Shown here in pieces: positions 52,560 to 63,097 of a stretch of DNA of 64,000 bases. Positions within the stretch are counted from its first letter, which is position 1. Each line of letters opens with the position of its first letter. This stretch comes from Odontocerum albicorne. Taxonomy: Eukaryota > Arthropoda > Insecta > Trichoptera > Odontoceridae. The notes below the pieces were generated by a model, which was not told the origin of the DNA, did no database searches, and saw only the letters and a list, made by a program, of their open reading frames with translations. Location of the stretch: positions 13,887,238-13,951,237 of the forward strand of contig OX463856.1 in NCBI GenBank assembly GCA_949825065.1, in the 5' to 3' direction. The position numbers were made by a program, and so were the translations under genes.

Positions 52560-53690
52560 TTATTACTATTAAAATGTCTTAGAATCATAAACTAATACAA
52601 TTTTTCTTTATAGCTACATATTCTTTCAAATTGTTAGTATGACTTACAAATTCGACTTTTTCCTTGTTTAAAGAAAATAAGTGCCTTTTTTATGTTTCTT
52701 TGTCCTTACTTTGAGGAAATCCATAATGATTATTTCGTTTGTAAATTCTAGCAACAGGAATATTACCGAGACTCGCAATATTACTTCCTCTGAATATGGC
52801 AAACTCTTTATACAAAAGACCATACTGTCAACAAGACGTAAAATTTTTAATAAATATTTTAGAAAATTTAGACAACAAAAGATTTTTTTTATCAAAAATC
52901 ATTGATGCCAAAACATGTGAACCGTTCTTTTAATACTACCGTTGGAGACAATTTCAATCTTTCGCCTTTGACACAATGCTTAGTTTCAAGAGGTTATGTG
53001 TTAAAATTTATACTTAATACGTCTGACAAAGTTTGGAAAGGAGCTCGAAACTCGGGTCGAGCTAATGATATCGTTTAAGTGGAACTTACAAATTAAACCG
53101 TATCATTAGAATAAATGGCTTTTCGGTTGTTCAGATCATTTATCATGTATTTGTATTTGTTTCATATTAGGATTGTTCCTGAAGTAAATGGTATCAAAAT
53201 GCCAAAAATAAAAATTGTACCAACTCAATCAAAGACTAAATAATGCCTTTGTTTAAAAAAAAATTAATATGGAACCATTTTTTTGTGGTAGATATATTTC
53301 TTCATAATACACATATAATAAGCATTGAAAAAAAAACACAGAATTCTTTATTTTGTGAAGATACTTTAACCACTAATCTACAATATACTATATTTTATAA
53401 CATAATAAACAATTACCTCACCGCCGATCTTTTCAGCAAAACATTTGGTTCAACATTTACCCTTTTACATCTTACTAACCACATATTTTCTAAACCTCCA
53501 TTTTGACCACTTAACAAGGCGTAATGGGCGGGTTTATCTTGCAGAAATATTATTTTTTTTCACGAGGCTTTTTGCCAGTATTACAATATTTTTTTCAGAA
53601 AAATCATTTTATTCTTATTCTGGATTGAGTTGACTTATTGAACGAATGTAGAGCATATATTATATAATATAATAAAGCAAAATATAGTCA
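52560..53690. other. AT-rich stretch, nothing recognised
   Basis: No gene or element recognised. Open frames 53243-53633 are F/L/N-rich low-complexity translations. Confidence 0.5.
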
Positions 53691-53694
53691 ATTG

Positions 53695-53855
53695 AAGGTA
53701 TGGAAGAGGAAAACCAAGGAAGGTATAAAAGGACCAACTGAATGATATTTTGAAAGAACGATATAAAATAAATTACAGGAGTTGTGTGAGGTTTGTGGAT
53801 GAGAAAGAGGTGAAATATGTATGTCAAGATAGAAAAGTCTTACGCTATATCTTCT
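53695..53855 (+). pseudogene. LINE family C, C-terminus
   Basis: The plus strand reads 'KDQLNDILKERYKINYRSCV', 'RFVDEKEVKYVCQDRKVLRY' and 'IFSAHLNM', the clearest example here of the family's end ('RPRKV--DQ---IL--- ... VC-DR--W-S--SA'). Confidence 0.65.
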
Positions 53856-53857
53856 CT

Positions 53858-54105
53858 GCCCACCTCAACATGTAAACGGGTTGATGGAACATATGTACGT
53901 ATAAACGGAAATATATGCCTACCCCAACTGTAAACTGCTTGATGGTACGTATGTACCTACGTATTAAACAAAAGTATATTCCTACCCCAACATGTAAACT
54001 ACTTGATGGTACGTATGTACGTATTAAACAGAAACATATGCCCACCGCAATATGTAAACGGCTTGATGATAAGTATGTGTGTATTGAACAGAAATATGTT
54101 TTTGA
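53858..54105. repeat. ~60-bp minisatellite, 4 units
   Basis: TGTAAAC at 53871, 53929, 53993 and 54053 marks units of 58-64 bp containing CTTGATGGTACGTATGTACG, TATTAAACAGAAA and TATGCC(T/C)ACCCCAA. The repeat begins at the end of the LINE C coding part, whose flank 'CCCACCTCAACATGTAAACG' is the first unit. Confidence 0.85.
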
Positions 54106-54167
54106 GAAAGTGTATAAATATGACAGAATATGACGTGATTCTAATGAAGATTAGAATTTATATATAA

Positions 54168-54555
54168 GTGAGGAACTTTTCATAGTCTTCACATAGGCAT
54201 GTGAGTGAAGGATTGATGCAAACGTAGAGCGTATGATGTGGAGTTGTTAGATATAGTTGTTGAAATTATGGTGTAGCTAGAAGACAACCTATGCAGCCTT
54301 GTCGTTAAGATGCTTGTCTCCCGATCCAGAGGTTGAGGGTTTAATTCCCGTTGGAGCCCGGATTTTTTCGAAAAGGATTCCAGTCTGGTTTTCACTAAAA
54401 GTCTCTTTCATATATTTCTGATTGGCAAGATATTGCCACAGGGCAATAAGTCCAGTATGTTGTATTGTTTACTACAAAAGTGTAATATAATACAAGAATT
54501 GAGTATGGATGTGAATCAGCGAGTGAATATTTCTGCAGTGTTTTAGTTTTTTGAA
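54168..54555. repeat. Dispersed repeat X, copy 2, interrupted by a SINE
   Basis: Blocks at 54168-54270 and 54490-54550 correspond in order to 317-515. The intervening ~220 bp is the SINE at 54273-54492. Confidence 0.6.
54273..54492 (+). mobile_element. tRNA-derived SINE, near full length
   Basis: Head: ACAACCTATGCAGCCTTGTC, GTTAAGATGCTTGTCTCCCG, ATCCAGAGGTTGAGGGTTTA, ATTCCCGTTGGAGCC. Body: GATTCCAGTCTGGTTTTCAC. Tail: CTGATTGGCAAGATATTGCC, ACAGGGCAATAAGTCCAG, ACAAAAGTGTAA. Order and tail match the minus-strand copy at 58764, and the tail matches LINE family A. Confidence 0.8.
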
Positions 54556-54559
54556 TAAA

Positions 54560-56735
54560 TATATGATAATTGTCATTAATTATTGAAACCACTTCGTCAC
54601 AAGCCTTGCCTAGTGAAGTGGTTCTCTCAATCCACAAAATGCGTTTTTTTTTCGATAGTTCCTTTTTGTATTAATTTCGTAAATTTAAAATATTGCATTG
54701 AATATAACAAAAAATATATTTATGACTATACGAGTATATAATACTTATAAGTCAAATACATGAAATTGTTTTTTTACAAAATATAAATTCTCAAGTTATT
54801 TAATGAAAAATTTTATTTCAATTTGAAGAAGGGTCTTTGAAAATATTCTTGTCAAATAAAGTGAAACTTTCTTATTTTTTTCGTTCTTGGAAATTATATG
54901 ATATAATTCCAAATTATTCATAAAAACGATTAGAAGATATTCGAAATTCGCGTAAAAATATGACAAATATTCTTATTAAAAACTACTCAATATTTTACTG
55001 TCAATTATTTTTAAAAGCTTTGTAAATAAGTAACAACCTTCTTATTGAGTTTTGCGTTATAACTTTTGCACAAAATGTTATCGGTTCGAAACGTGCACGC
55101 TTTAAGTATTAGTGTTTTTCTCCGCCCACTTTTCGTGGATACAAAAATACCAATGACTTGTTAAACGATAAAATCAATTTTTTTTTTATTATTCTTGCAG
55201 TTTTATTACTAAGTTTTATTTTATCAATAAAAAAATAAAAAAACGTTACCATAATTTACAATAAATTGAAATATTAGTTGTTCATAAAAGAGGGTACCTA
55301 CAATCATTCATGTTTTTTTTAATGTTGTTTTTATAAATTAAAAAATGAATATAAAATAGTTCCTTACTACAATTTTTTTATAGTTATAAAAAATATTAAT
55401 AGTTTGAAAGACTTCCTTTCAAACCCTATACCATATATACTTGTTTAAAAATAAATCAGTTTATCTTTTCAATTCATTTGATTTTTTATTGATATTCGAA
55501 TATAATTTTCAGTATGACTTTTATGAAATTTTATTCTTTTCATTTAGAATAATAAAAACAAAATAAAGAGTTTCTGGAATAATTGACATTAAATATTTTT
55601 TACCTATTAAAAACTGAAATAGTAGAAAAATACGTTTGATAAAAAAATCAAAATATAAATCATACCTTATATCCAGTTTTCTTGGCAACACGCAATCCTT
55701 CAAATGTTTAGACATTCCAAAAATTTCCAAGTCAATTGATAAAAAATATTTAATTAATAAAACTTTTCATTTGAAAGTTAAAACAGTTTTTTTATAATTT
55801 AACTATCAAAAAACTTATATAAATATCTTACACTATTTTCCAAATTTAATTGTTCACGATAACACTTTAATACATGTATTTTATACCTAATTTATTTAAA
55901 ACTATTCAAAAGTAATAATTATTACGAATTTCGTAACGTTGAAACTTGGGAAAGCATGAAAATCCTGAAGTATTCGTTTAACACGACCACGCGCTGAAGA
56001 GATCGCAGCCTTACTGAAAACTAACGCTGAATTTCAGCCACAACGGGCGCTAGGGAAGGTAAAGTGTAGGTGCTTATGTACCTTCGCGCAGGTTTATCCT
56101 AGCTTCATTGCGCATTATTGCGCAAATAAACTTGAATGCATTTTTACATTTGACTGCGGCAGTAACTTTTACAACTCTCAAATAATTTTTTAATACACAT
56201 CCGCCACTTGATTGCACTTACTTTTCATTCACGATACCCTTCAATAAATATTGATTGGCAATTTGAATATATTTAAAAGCGTGGAGACAATGTTTTTTTT
56301 TTTGTAGAATATTTATAGGAAACGAATTATGAATACACACAAAACCAATATTGTTTAACAATACCAACGATTAAAATTCCAATAACCAGTTTTCGACTTA
56401 AGCGCAACTCAGTCATATTAACATTCAATGAAAATACTTTTAATTTATTGTGCAGAGGATAGTAAAAAACATTCATTTTTCCCTCAATTCAACCACCATC
56501 ATTCAGAACCCTGATATTGTTAAACCAAATATTATAACATATATTGACTTCTGAGTTAGTTACTGTATTGCCCTCTCAGCACAGTATCACGTATTCACAA
56601 TAAAAAATTACTTAAGAAGGCTTGAAAACCAATAACTGTTTGTCATCGCATATGTTGGCAATATTAACCAATACGTGAAAAAGCAACAACACTTGTATCG
56701 ACCAGTCAAACCAACAAACAATATTGTTGACAGAT
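54560..56735. other. AT-rich stretch, nothing recognised except a GC-richer patch at 55965-56130
   Basis: Over 2 kb with poly-A/T runs and no recognisable gene or element. 55965-56130 is distinctly GC-richer (CGACCACGCGCTGAAGAG, AACGGGCGCTAGGGAAGG, CCTTCGCGCAGG, TTGCGCATTATTGCGCAA palindromic block) and could be a promoter, an exon or a short element; I cannot decide. Confidence 0.4.
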
Positions 56736-56737
56736 TA

Positions 56738-56830
56738 ATTGTTACTAGACTGGGATATTTTTTTTCGAGAACCTTCGGATATGAAACCTGAACCTCTTGG
56801 GCAAAAGTCAAGAATCTGACCAACTAGACC
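56738..56830 (-). mobile_element. tRNA-derived SINE, decayed
   Basis: Reversed: ATGGTCTAGTTGGTCAGATT (box A), CAAGAGGTTCAGGTTTCATA (box B) and the body start 'CCCAGTC'. Confidence 0.6.
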
Positions 56831-56861
56831 ATAAAAGTCATCAATGATATTAATAATGAGT

Positions 56862-56935
56862 GTGACTTAATCGATAAGAAGTCTGTCTTCCAGCTCGAGG
56901 ATTGCAGATTTAATTTCTGTTGGTAACCATTTAAT
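56862..56935 (+). mobile_element. tRNA-derived SINE head, decayed
   Basis: TGACTTAATCGATAAGAAGT, CTGTCTTCCAGCTCGAGGAT, TGCAGATTTAATTTCTGTTGG follow the head order of the family. Confidence 0.5.
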
Positions 56936-57127
56936 AATAACAATGTCCAATATAAACCCATCATATTATTTGTTATCAACGATAATATGATATAATACAA
57001 CGATTACTTAACCAACCATTAAGTATCCAAATTTGCTTAGGCAATGGTGCATATTTAAGTATCAATTTTGGTGTATACCTTGCATTTAATATACCGTTGC
57101 CAAACATAAACGCTTGGCGCAATCTTG

Positions 57128-57950
57128 GTCTAGCCCATAGGTTCCCAAACTGGGCAATATCGCCCACTTATGGGCGATGAAGGAATCTTGGTGGGCAATA
57201 CTGGCTTCGGGAGAATTTGGTGGGCGATGTGAGGAGTAAAATGGACAATAACAGATTGTTGAAAAAATAATGTCATGTAAAAATGTTTTGAGCATTTTAT
57301 ATTATATGTATAGCAAATCTGCTTTGCATGAAATATAATGCGTTTTAGGGTATATTAAAATAGCCACTCTAACCCTTTTTCCAGGTATGGGTACTTAGAT
57401 AAGTAATCCACAGTCACAAAAAATGGTACAACACTAATTTCTGCACTAATCACTTATTTCTGGATTTAGTGCAGGCATAAGTCTTTTAACAAAAATAGGA
57501 ATCGACTACAAAAAGATGTCCGGGGAGATTTAAGGATGCTTTTGGCAAAAATAGAGCCTAATTTTGACAAATGCATAGCACAACACCAGGTCAGCACTCA
57601 TCCTTCTCATTAAATGTTAATATTGATTTTACTTTTTTTGTTTGAAATTAGTTCGAGTTAGAATAATTATAATTTTTTTGTTTATAAGTGTATTTTTTTG
57701 TTTTATTTTATTAAATAACTTTATAAATTCAATTCAAAAATATTTTATTTCCAAACTTCCTATGTGAAATTTTAAAAATGCATATGTTAAATGAATATAT
57801 TGGTGAATATAAAAAAAATACGCATAGATACGCTTACTATTTACTTTTATCTTAAATAGAGACACAGTTTTCCAAAGGTGGGCGATTAAAAATATTGACG
57901 TTGAAAAATGGGCGTCGAGTCAAATAAGTTTGGGAATCTATGGTCTAACC
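57128..57950 (+). mobile_element. 807-bp hAT derivative with 8-bp target duplication
   Basis: Element 57136-57942. Ends CATAGGTTCCCAAACTGGGC and, reversed, CATAGATTCCCAAACTTATT, the CAGNGGTTCTCAAACT type of hAT end. Target copies GTCTAGCC (57128-57135) and GTCTAACC (57943-57950) differ at one base. GGTGGGCGAT-type subterminal repeats cluster at both ends. Inside, 57491-57613 encodes a transposase remnant. Confidence 0.88.
57491..57613 (+). pseudogene. hAT transposase C-terminal remnant (40 codons)
   Basis: The frame reads 'KNRNRLQKDVRGDLRMLLAK', then 'IEPNFDKCIAQHQ' and ends 'HPSH' at TAA 57611. 'NRL--e-DLR--L---eP-i--l---kQ-h-SH' is the C-terminus I associate with hAT transposases of the FAM200/SCAND3 type. 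No upstream dimerisation or catalytic region remains, so it is a relic inside the non-autonomous element. The open start at 57491 is only where the frame becomes readable. Confidence 0.75.
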
Positions 57951-58763
57951 AGTGTAAATAAACACTACAAAATATCCTAGGTTATTTATTCATCATAGAT
58001 TATCGGATGTAATTGATATTTTTTCTATTTTATTTAAATATCAAACCTAATTTACTACGAAATAAAACAATAATATACCCCTTCAGTTTTTCATCGTTTT
58101 TTTTTCCCAATCTTCATTTACTTCTCCTGGCCATTGATGACCTTTTTATATTTGTATTAGTAATTTTGCTTATTTTTTAAGTATTTTTATTTTGCATAGT
58201 TTTCTTCCACACAACATTTAAAAAAAAAACTCTGTGGTTAATTTAAAATATTTTTCAGAGTTGAAGCCCTGTTGATTATTGATTACATGACGCCCGATTT
58301 ACATTTTTAATTGTGTATCCGGTTGGCAAAGATTACATCTTTGTGATTATTTATTCATATAATACACTGTACAATGAGGTTTTTAAATAAACTGACATAA
58401 AAATCTTACTTAGTGTCTATCATAAAGTTAGTGATTTATTTTCTGTCATTAATTTAAGGTTAACTGCTAGCATAGCGATATAAAAAACATGGATTAAGAT
58501 TTGAGGACTATAAAGTTTACATTATTGCACGGCACATGCACATTTCATCTATCCCTAATGAAGTACGAGTAACATGTAACTCATAAAGGGTCCTTATAAA
58601 ACATATCGTATCAGGATTACACTCACATTTCATTTGATATTTGTTCAAGATTCCTCAGTTTTACTTGAAAAAATATGTTACCATTGCCTTAATCGTTCAA
58701 CTGCATCCAAAGAGCTGTTATTTGCACACAAGGCTTAAACAAATTATTATTATTTTTATTTTT
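57951..58763. other. AT-rich stretch, nothing recognised
   Basis: No gene or element recognised. Confidence 0.5.
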
Positions 58764-58946
58764 TTTAACCTGGCGAGCTTATTGCCATGTGGCAATCTCT
58801 TCCAACCAACCAGAAAGATGTTTTTATAGGCCCTAAGTGTTAACCAGATTGGGATCCCATTTTAAAAAATCTAGGTTCCAGCGGGGATCGAACCCGCAAC
58901 CTCCGGATCGGCAGACAAGTGTCTTGCCACCAGGCCACGGAGGTCG
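58764..58946 (-). mobile_element. tRNA-derived SINE, best-preserved copy
   Basis: Reversed, the head reads GACCTCCGTGGCCTGGTGGC, AAGACACTTGTCTGCCGATC, CGGAGGTTGCGGGTTCGATC, CCCGCTGGAACC with intact box A (TGGCCTGGTGG) and box B (GGTTCGATCC). Then the body GGGATCCCAATCTGGTTAAC and the tail GGTTGGTTGGAAGAGATTGC, CACATGGCAATAAGCTCGCC. The tail is nearly identical to that of LINE family A, implying mobilisation by that LINE. Confidence 0.88.
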
Positions 58947-59334
58947 TTAATTAATTCATTTACCAATAAAAAATGCTCTGCTTTCCATAAAGAAATCTTT
59001 AACTTGGACGTATTTGAGATTCCAATAGCAAAGTTTGCGAAAGGATTACATAAGTATTTTACTAAATTTTGATTTCCCTAATAACTAACGACATACATTG
59101 CTAAATATTAAATAGTTAATTTTTAATTTGACTTGTATTTACTCGATCTCCATTCAAAATTTGTCTCCCTTATTTTTTAATTATATCACGTGTTTTATTA
59201 CTTGACGCCTACGTCTGATTTTATTAATGTATTTTTTATGAAAACTTAATTGATCTAGATTAAGTTCAGAGTTCAAAATAAGTCCCCATTCAACGTGATC
59301 TACATAATAAAGTTATTTTTATATGATTGTTACG
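58947..59334. other. AT-rich stretch, nothing recognised
   Basis: No gene or element recognised. Confidence 0.5.
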
Positions 59335-59577
59335 TCATGCAGGGACTAAGTACGAACTGCCCAAATGGACTCTTCCTTTAATGATGACACATCTGAATTC
59401 GTAAAGAATATTGCCGATAGTGGACTTAAGGTCCGTATTCACGGGAGCAGGAAAATAGTCACTCAGCGCATTAAATATACTTATAAAGAGCTTAAGTCTT
59501 TGAGTTCGTACATCCCAGTAAGTTGCCAGTACTTTCACAAAAACTTCGAATGCAGCAAAACTATCTTTTGAAGTCAC
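59335..59577 (-). other. Possible coding exon, strand uncertain
   Basis: Both strands are open. The plus reading starts at ATG 59365 (MDSSFNDDTSEFVKNIADSG..) and reaches a good splice-donor match, CCA|GTAAGT at about 59518; an acceptor-like GTCATGCAG precedes it. The minus reading (59577-59335) follows an acceptor-like CTTCTCCGATTCAG and ends at TGA. Codon use looks less AT-driven than nearby DNA. I recognise no domain on either strand. It could be a host exon, an old viral or transposon piece, or chance. Confidence 0.25.
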
Positions 59578-59759
59578 TGAATCGGAGAAGCTAACTTACA
59601 ATATTTATAATGTATTGAATTAACTATTTGTCTTCTAAAAGACCATGAATAAGAATTAATAAAATCTAGATTCTGGTGGCCATACTACTCATGTAAAGTG
59701 AACATGTATTAACACAAGACTGACCACTCAAAATACATGAATAACGCCTATGTGACATC

Positions 59760-60060
59760 CTATATTGTCTTCAGTGTGGCTGTACAGCACTGGTACAAAG
59801 ATTGTAGAAAAGGTGGATAGGTGTCGCTCAATGAGTCTCGGTAACGCTCAATGAGTATGTCGCTCAATGAGTATTCCGTTTTGATTGGTAAAACTTTGTT
59901 GAAATAAAACAGAGTACGAATTTTCAGACGAGAATGTATTTCGATTAATTTTGCGTCCTTTATATAAAGTCCATAACATGTTGCAAGCATGTCGGTCTGA
60001 GCTGTAAAGTGACATATATACGAACGCAGACACCTTCCTTAGCTTTCATATCCAGCGAAA
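59760..60060 (-). other. Unidentified open stretch with CTCATTGAGCG repeats
   Basis: A 76-codon minus-strand frame (59990-59760) reads 'MLATCYGLYIKDAKLIEIHS' onward. CGCTCAATGAGT recurs three times at 59826-59875. No domain recognised. Confidence 0.2.
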
Positions 60061-60084
60061 AATACACACTCGCTTCATTTACTC

Positions 60085-60130
60085 GATAAAGGAGTAAGGT
60101 GTCCTTGCATCGGACCGAGACTCCCAGTAC
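60085..60130. repeat. 45-bp block shared with 51640-51690
   Basis: CGATAAAGGAGTAAGGTGTC plus CATCGGACCGAGACTCC resembles CGATGAAGGAGTAAGGTATC plus AATCGGACCGACACTCC at 51643. The second locus is followed by RTE-like coding remains, so this may be a decayed relative. Confidence 0.6.
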
Positions 60131-60665
60131 CATATCAACAGTGTCTTCCCTAGCATATTCTTTGCCAAGCGGTCACTGTCGCGAGGCCGCTTGACACCTG
60201 TTTGACACTACAAAATTATTCATGATTGTCATTTCATATTTCAATAGTCTGGAACCAACTCAGCTAGTCAAATAAGCCTTCTCGGCCAAATAAATTGTTG
60301 CATATTGCTGTAGTTGTAACTAATTATTTGAATAACTCTAACATAACAAGATTGCGCAGATTGGACAGTCAATATGGGCATTGTATAGATTTTCAACTGA
60401 TTTTAACTACTTACAGTGATAAAGGTCCTCTTGCCAGAATGAATTGATTCAATTATGTAGGTTTCATTTGTTGTGTTTGCCGCCTTTTTTTCTATTGTAT
60501 TACACTGTTTATACGTCAATGTAAAATTTTGTTTGTTATTGTTTTTTTAGTATTTTGTTTCAAAAAAGTCATTTTACCCCAGATATAAAATAAATGAAAA
60601 TAAACACAAGATATGAGGGTTTATTTCAGAGAGTTATTGATAAACGTTAAAATGTGTTAAAACTA
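60131..60665. other. AT-rich stretch, nothing recognised
   Basis: No gene or element recognised. Confidence 0.45.
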
Positions 60666-60917
60666 TTAAACTGATTCGTTTACTATATCAAAGGCTTCGG
60701 TTTCAACTCTGTGGATTTTCATATTAGAATATTTAACAATATTTTTTTGTGGGTTATCCATAGGAATTATACACGACTCACCAGTCTTATACGAGTACAT
60801 AAACACTTCTCTCAGACCAGGATAATTTTGTCTGAAGAGAGCCTCGGGATAGGAGGTAAAAACACGCGTAACGGAGATTAATATATTTAGTTGAATAACA
60901 AAGTGGTTGATTGTCAA
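60666..60917 (-). other. Possible coding exon, minus strand
   Basis: An 83-codon frame contains 'TSYPEALFRQNYPGLREVFM', 'YSYKTGESCIIPMDNPQ' and 'HRVETEAFDIVNES' before TAA. A pyrimidine-rich acceptor-like stretch ending CTCTTCAG precedes the ACAAAATTATCC part, and a donor-like ACTG|GTGAGT lies inside. Amino-acid composition is protein-like rather than low complexity. I do not recognise the family. Confidence 0.3.
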
Positions 60918-61435
60918 ATATTCTAAACTGGTTTAATATCAAGAAATTACACAATTTTAAACGAAACCACATCCACCAGCATTTGTAAGTCCGGTCCCGT
61001 CTTGAAATATTTAGTTCAGATTAAATATAGTCCGACACTGTTCAGGGTCACGACTTTTGGCAAACCACGAATTATGGGGCGTGGTCGTGCAATAATTCAA
61101 TTAATTTTTAAAAACCTCCTCCAGAAATCGGAAGAAGTAATATTTTACGTTTGCGAATTGTAAATTAAGGAAGCTGTTTTGAATTTTTATTCCCTCCCTT
61201 GCCGTGTTTTTTTATTTATTTTTACGGCTTGTGTCAAACGTGGCGGAACACCAGTCCATCAATGGTCTATTGGCCTTTGCTGGGCGTGCTTAGTCTGGTA
61301 TATTGTGGATGGTAAAATTATTTATTCGCATGGACTAGATTTTTGAGGTCAAATTTAACTTAAACGTATGGGCTAGGTTTTTATGTCTATGAATGGATGT
61401 ACAAAAAATATTTTTTTAAAGTATCAATATACACG
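60918..61435. other. Unassigned stretch
   Basis: No gene recognised. Slightly GC-richer around 61190-61310. Confidence 0.4.
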
Positions 61436-61439
61436 GTAT

Positions 61440-62000
61440 CAGTAAATGGTTAAACATATATACTTGAATCCAATGATATCAAAATCTGCTAAGATGAGAT
61501 AGTCCACAACAGTATTTAAGTACCAAAGTAAATGCATGGGAGTGAAACGTGGATGTAGATAATGAGTGAAAGGAGGCAGATAAATGCTCTGGAAATGCGT
61601 GGAATGAGATAATTATATGGCGTAACAACGTATGCCAGAACACAAAATGAATTGATTAGGAATGAATAAGGCAGATATGTTGAGTAAGATGAAAGAGAGC
61701 ATTCTGAGATGAGAATGTAGAGCGAATGAATGAACAAAGTCTAACAAAATAAATATATAGTGTAAATGTAAGTGGAAGAAATGTGACGGGAAAAAATAGT
61801 AAAGGACGACCAAGGAAAGTTTGATTAGATCAAGACTAGGATATTTTGAAAGAAGGTAACGTTAAAAGTGAGAAAAATCGCAAAAGTTGTATGAGAAAGT
61901 GTATGGATATAAAAGAGGCTAAAGATCTGTATCACGATGAGAAATGCTGACACTCTGTCCTCTTTGCCTATCCCGACAGGAAAATGACGTATTGGTAGGT
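61440..62000 (+). pseudogene. LINE family C, long decayed copy
   Basis: The plus strand reads, in shifting frames, a 'VKRGCR'-like block near 61540, 'IYSVNVSGRNVTGK' near 61755, 'KGRPRKV' near 61800, 'CMRKCMDIKEAKDLYHDEK' near 61890 and 'HSVLFAYPDRK' near 61950. This gives the most complete view of the C-terminal layout of family C. Confidence 0.65.
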
Positions 62001-62069
62001 ATTTGTATTAAAGAATACTTTAATGTAAAAGAGTTGAGAAGATATAAGAGTTTTTTCGCAAGTTTCTTT

Positions 62070-62150
62070 AACGGTAAAGTGTACTAATTGGTTAGATACT
62101 TGTCTTCTACTTGAGAGTTTTGGGTTTGATTTCCGATGTACCTGACTATG
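62070..62150 (+). mobile_element. tRNA-derived SINE head, decayed
   Basis: GTGTACTAATTGGTTAGATA, CTTGTCTTCTACTTGAGAGT, TTTGGGTTTGATTTCCGATG keep box A and box B spacing. Confidence 0.5.
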
Positions 62151-62199
62151 GAGAAAAATTGTCGGTGGGGGAATTAAACCGAGTATACGAGCACCTAAC

Positions 62200-63090
62200 C
62201 AGATGAAGTCATTTCTAGTCGACTTTTAGTCCCTACTGGATGCTTACGTAGTAACTCTGGATTGAAAGAGTTAAATAAAACAATAATCAAGAACACAATC
62301 CGCAAACACTAGTCGTGAATGAGAATGATCAAAAAATAATTATCTCGCGCCCATGCTCTTCAGCATGTTCGATATATACGAATAGACAAATAGAGGTCTT
62401 TGTAAGTCAAATTTTATTAATTTTACTTACTATACAATTTATCTACACTGATAAATCATTGAATAAAATATTAACATTTTAATTTTTAGACGTTGACTTT
62501 TAACAAATATCACAGAAAAAATATACATGAAGAAGGTTCCAAGCAATAATGAAATAAAAACTTGTAACTTGAATGTTTGATCTAATTTTTCTCAACCAGA
62601 GTAATTTTCACGCATTTTGACGTGCATCCGTAAAACAACTCATAAATGAAAGTAACTGAAATAGATTTTTTTAAACATGGATGGAAAGAAAGAAAGATGG
62701 ATTACTTAAAAGACAAGCTTTTTCTCAATTTGGCTTATTCCTGGAGATCTGGGCATCATCTAAGGGTTAAGGGAATACATTGTCAGCGTATATTATATCA
62801 TAAGATGGACTCTTAAAAATGTGGTTAGGGTAAAAAAATACTGGATTGTATTTTTTCTTGATTTAATATTCTAAATATATTTTCTTCATAACAAATTATC
62901 AAATAAGATAAACATATCATAATCTAAAAAACTTGAACTTTTATAATCTATCGTATTAACAGTTGCATGTGAAATTGTGAATGTTTATAAAAGAAAGATG
63001 ATATATTATATTTCAGTGCTGTATGTTTAAATTTACAGAATATTTGAAAAAACTATATTGTTAATTCGCCTTATTATATTTTAAGTACGT
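62200..63090. other. AT-rich stretch, nothing recognised
   Basis: No gene or element recognised. Confidence 0.5.
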
Positions 63091-63097
63091 ACATCCA

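Noticed and set aside
53243..53633. Overlapping open frames 53243-53506 and 53445-53633
   Set aside because: Phenylalanine/asparagine-rich low-complexity translations of AT-rich DNA with no motif.
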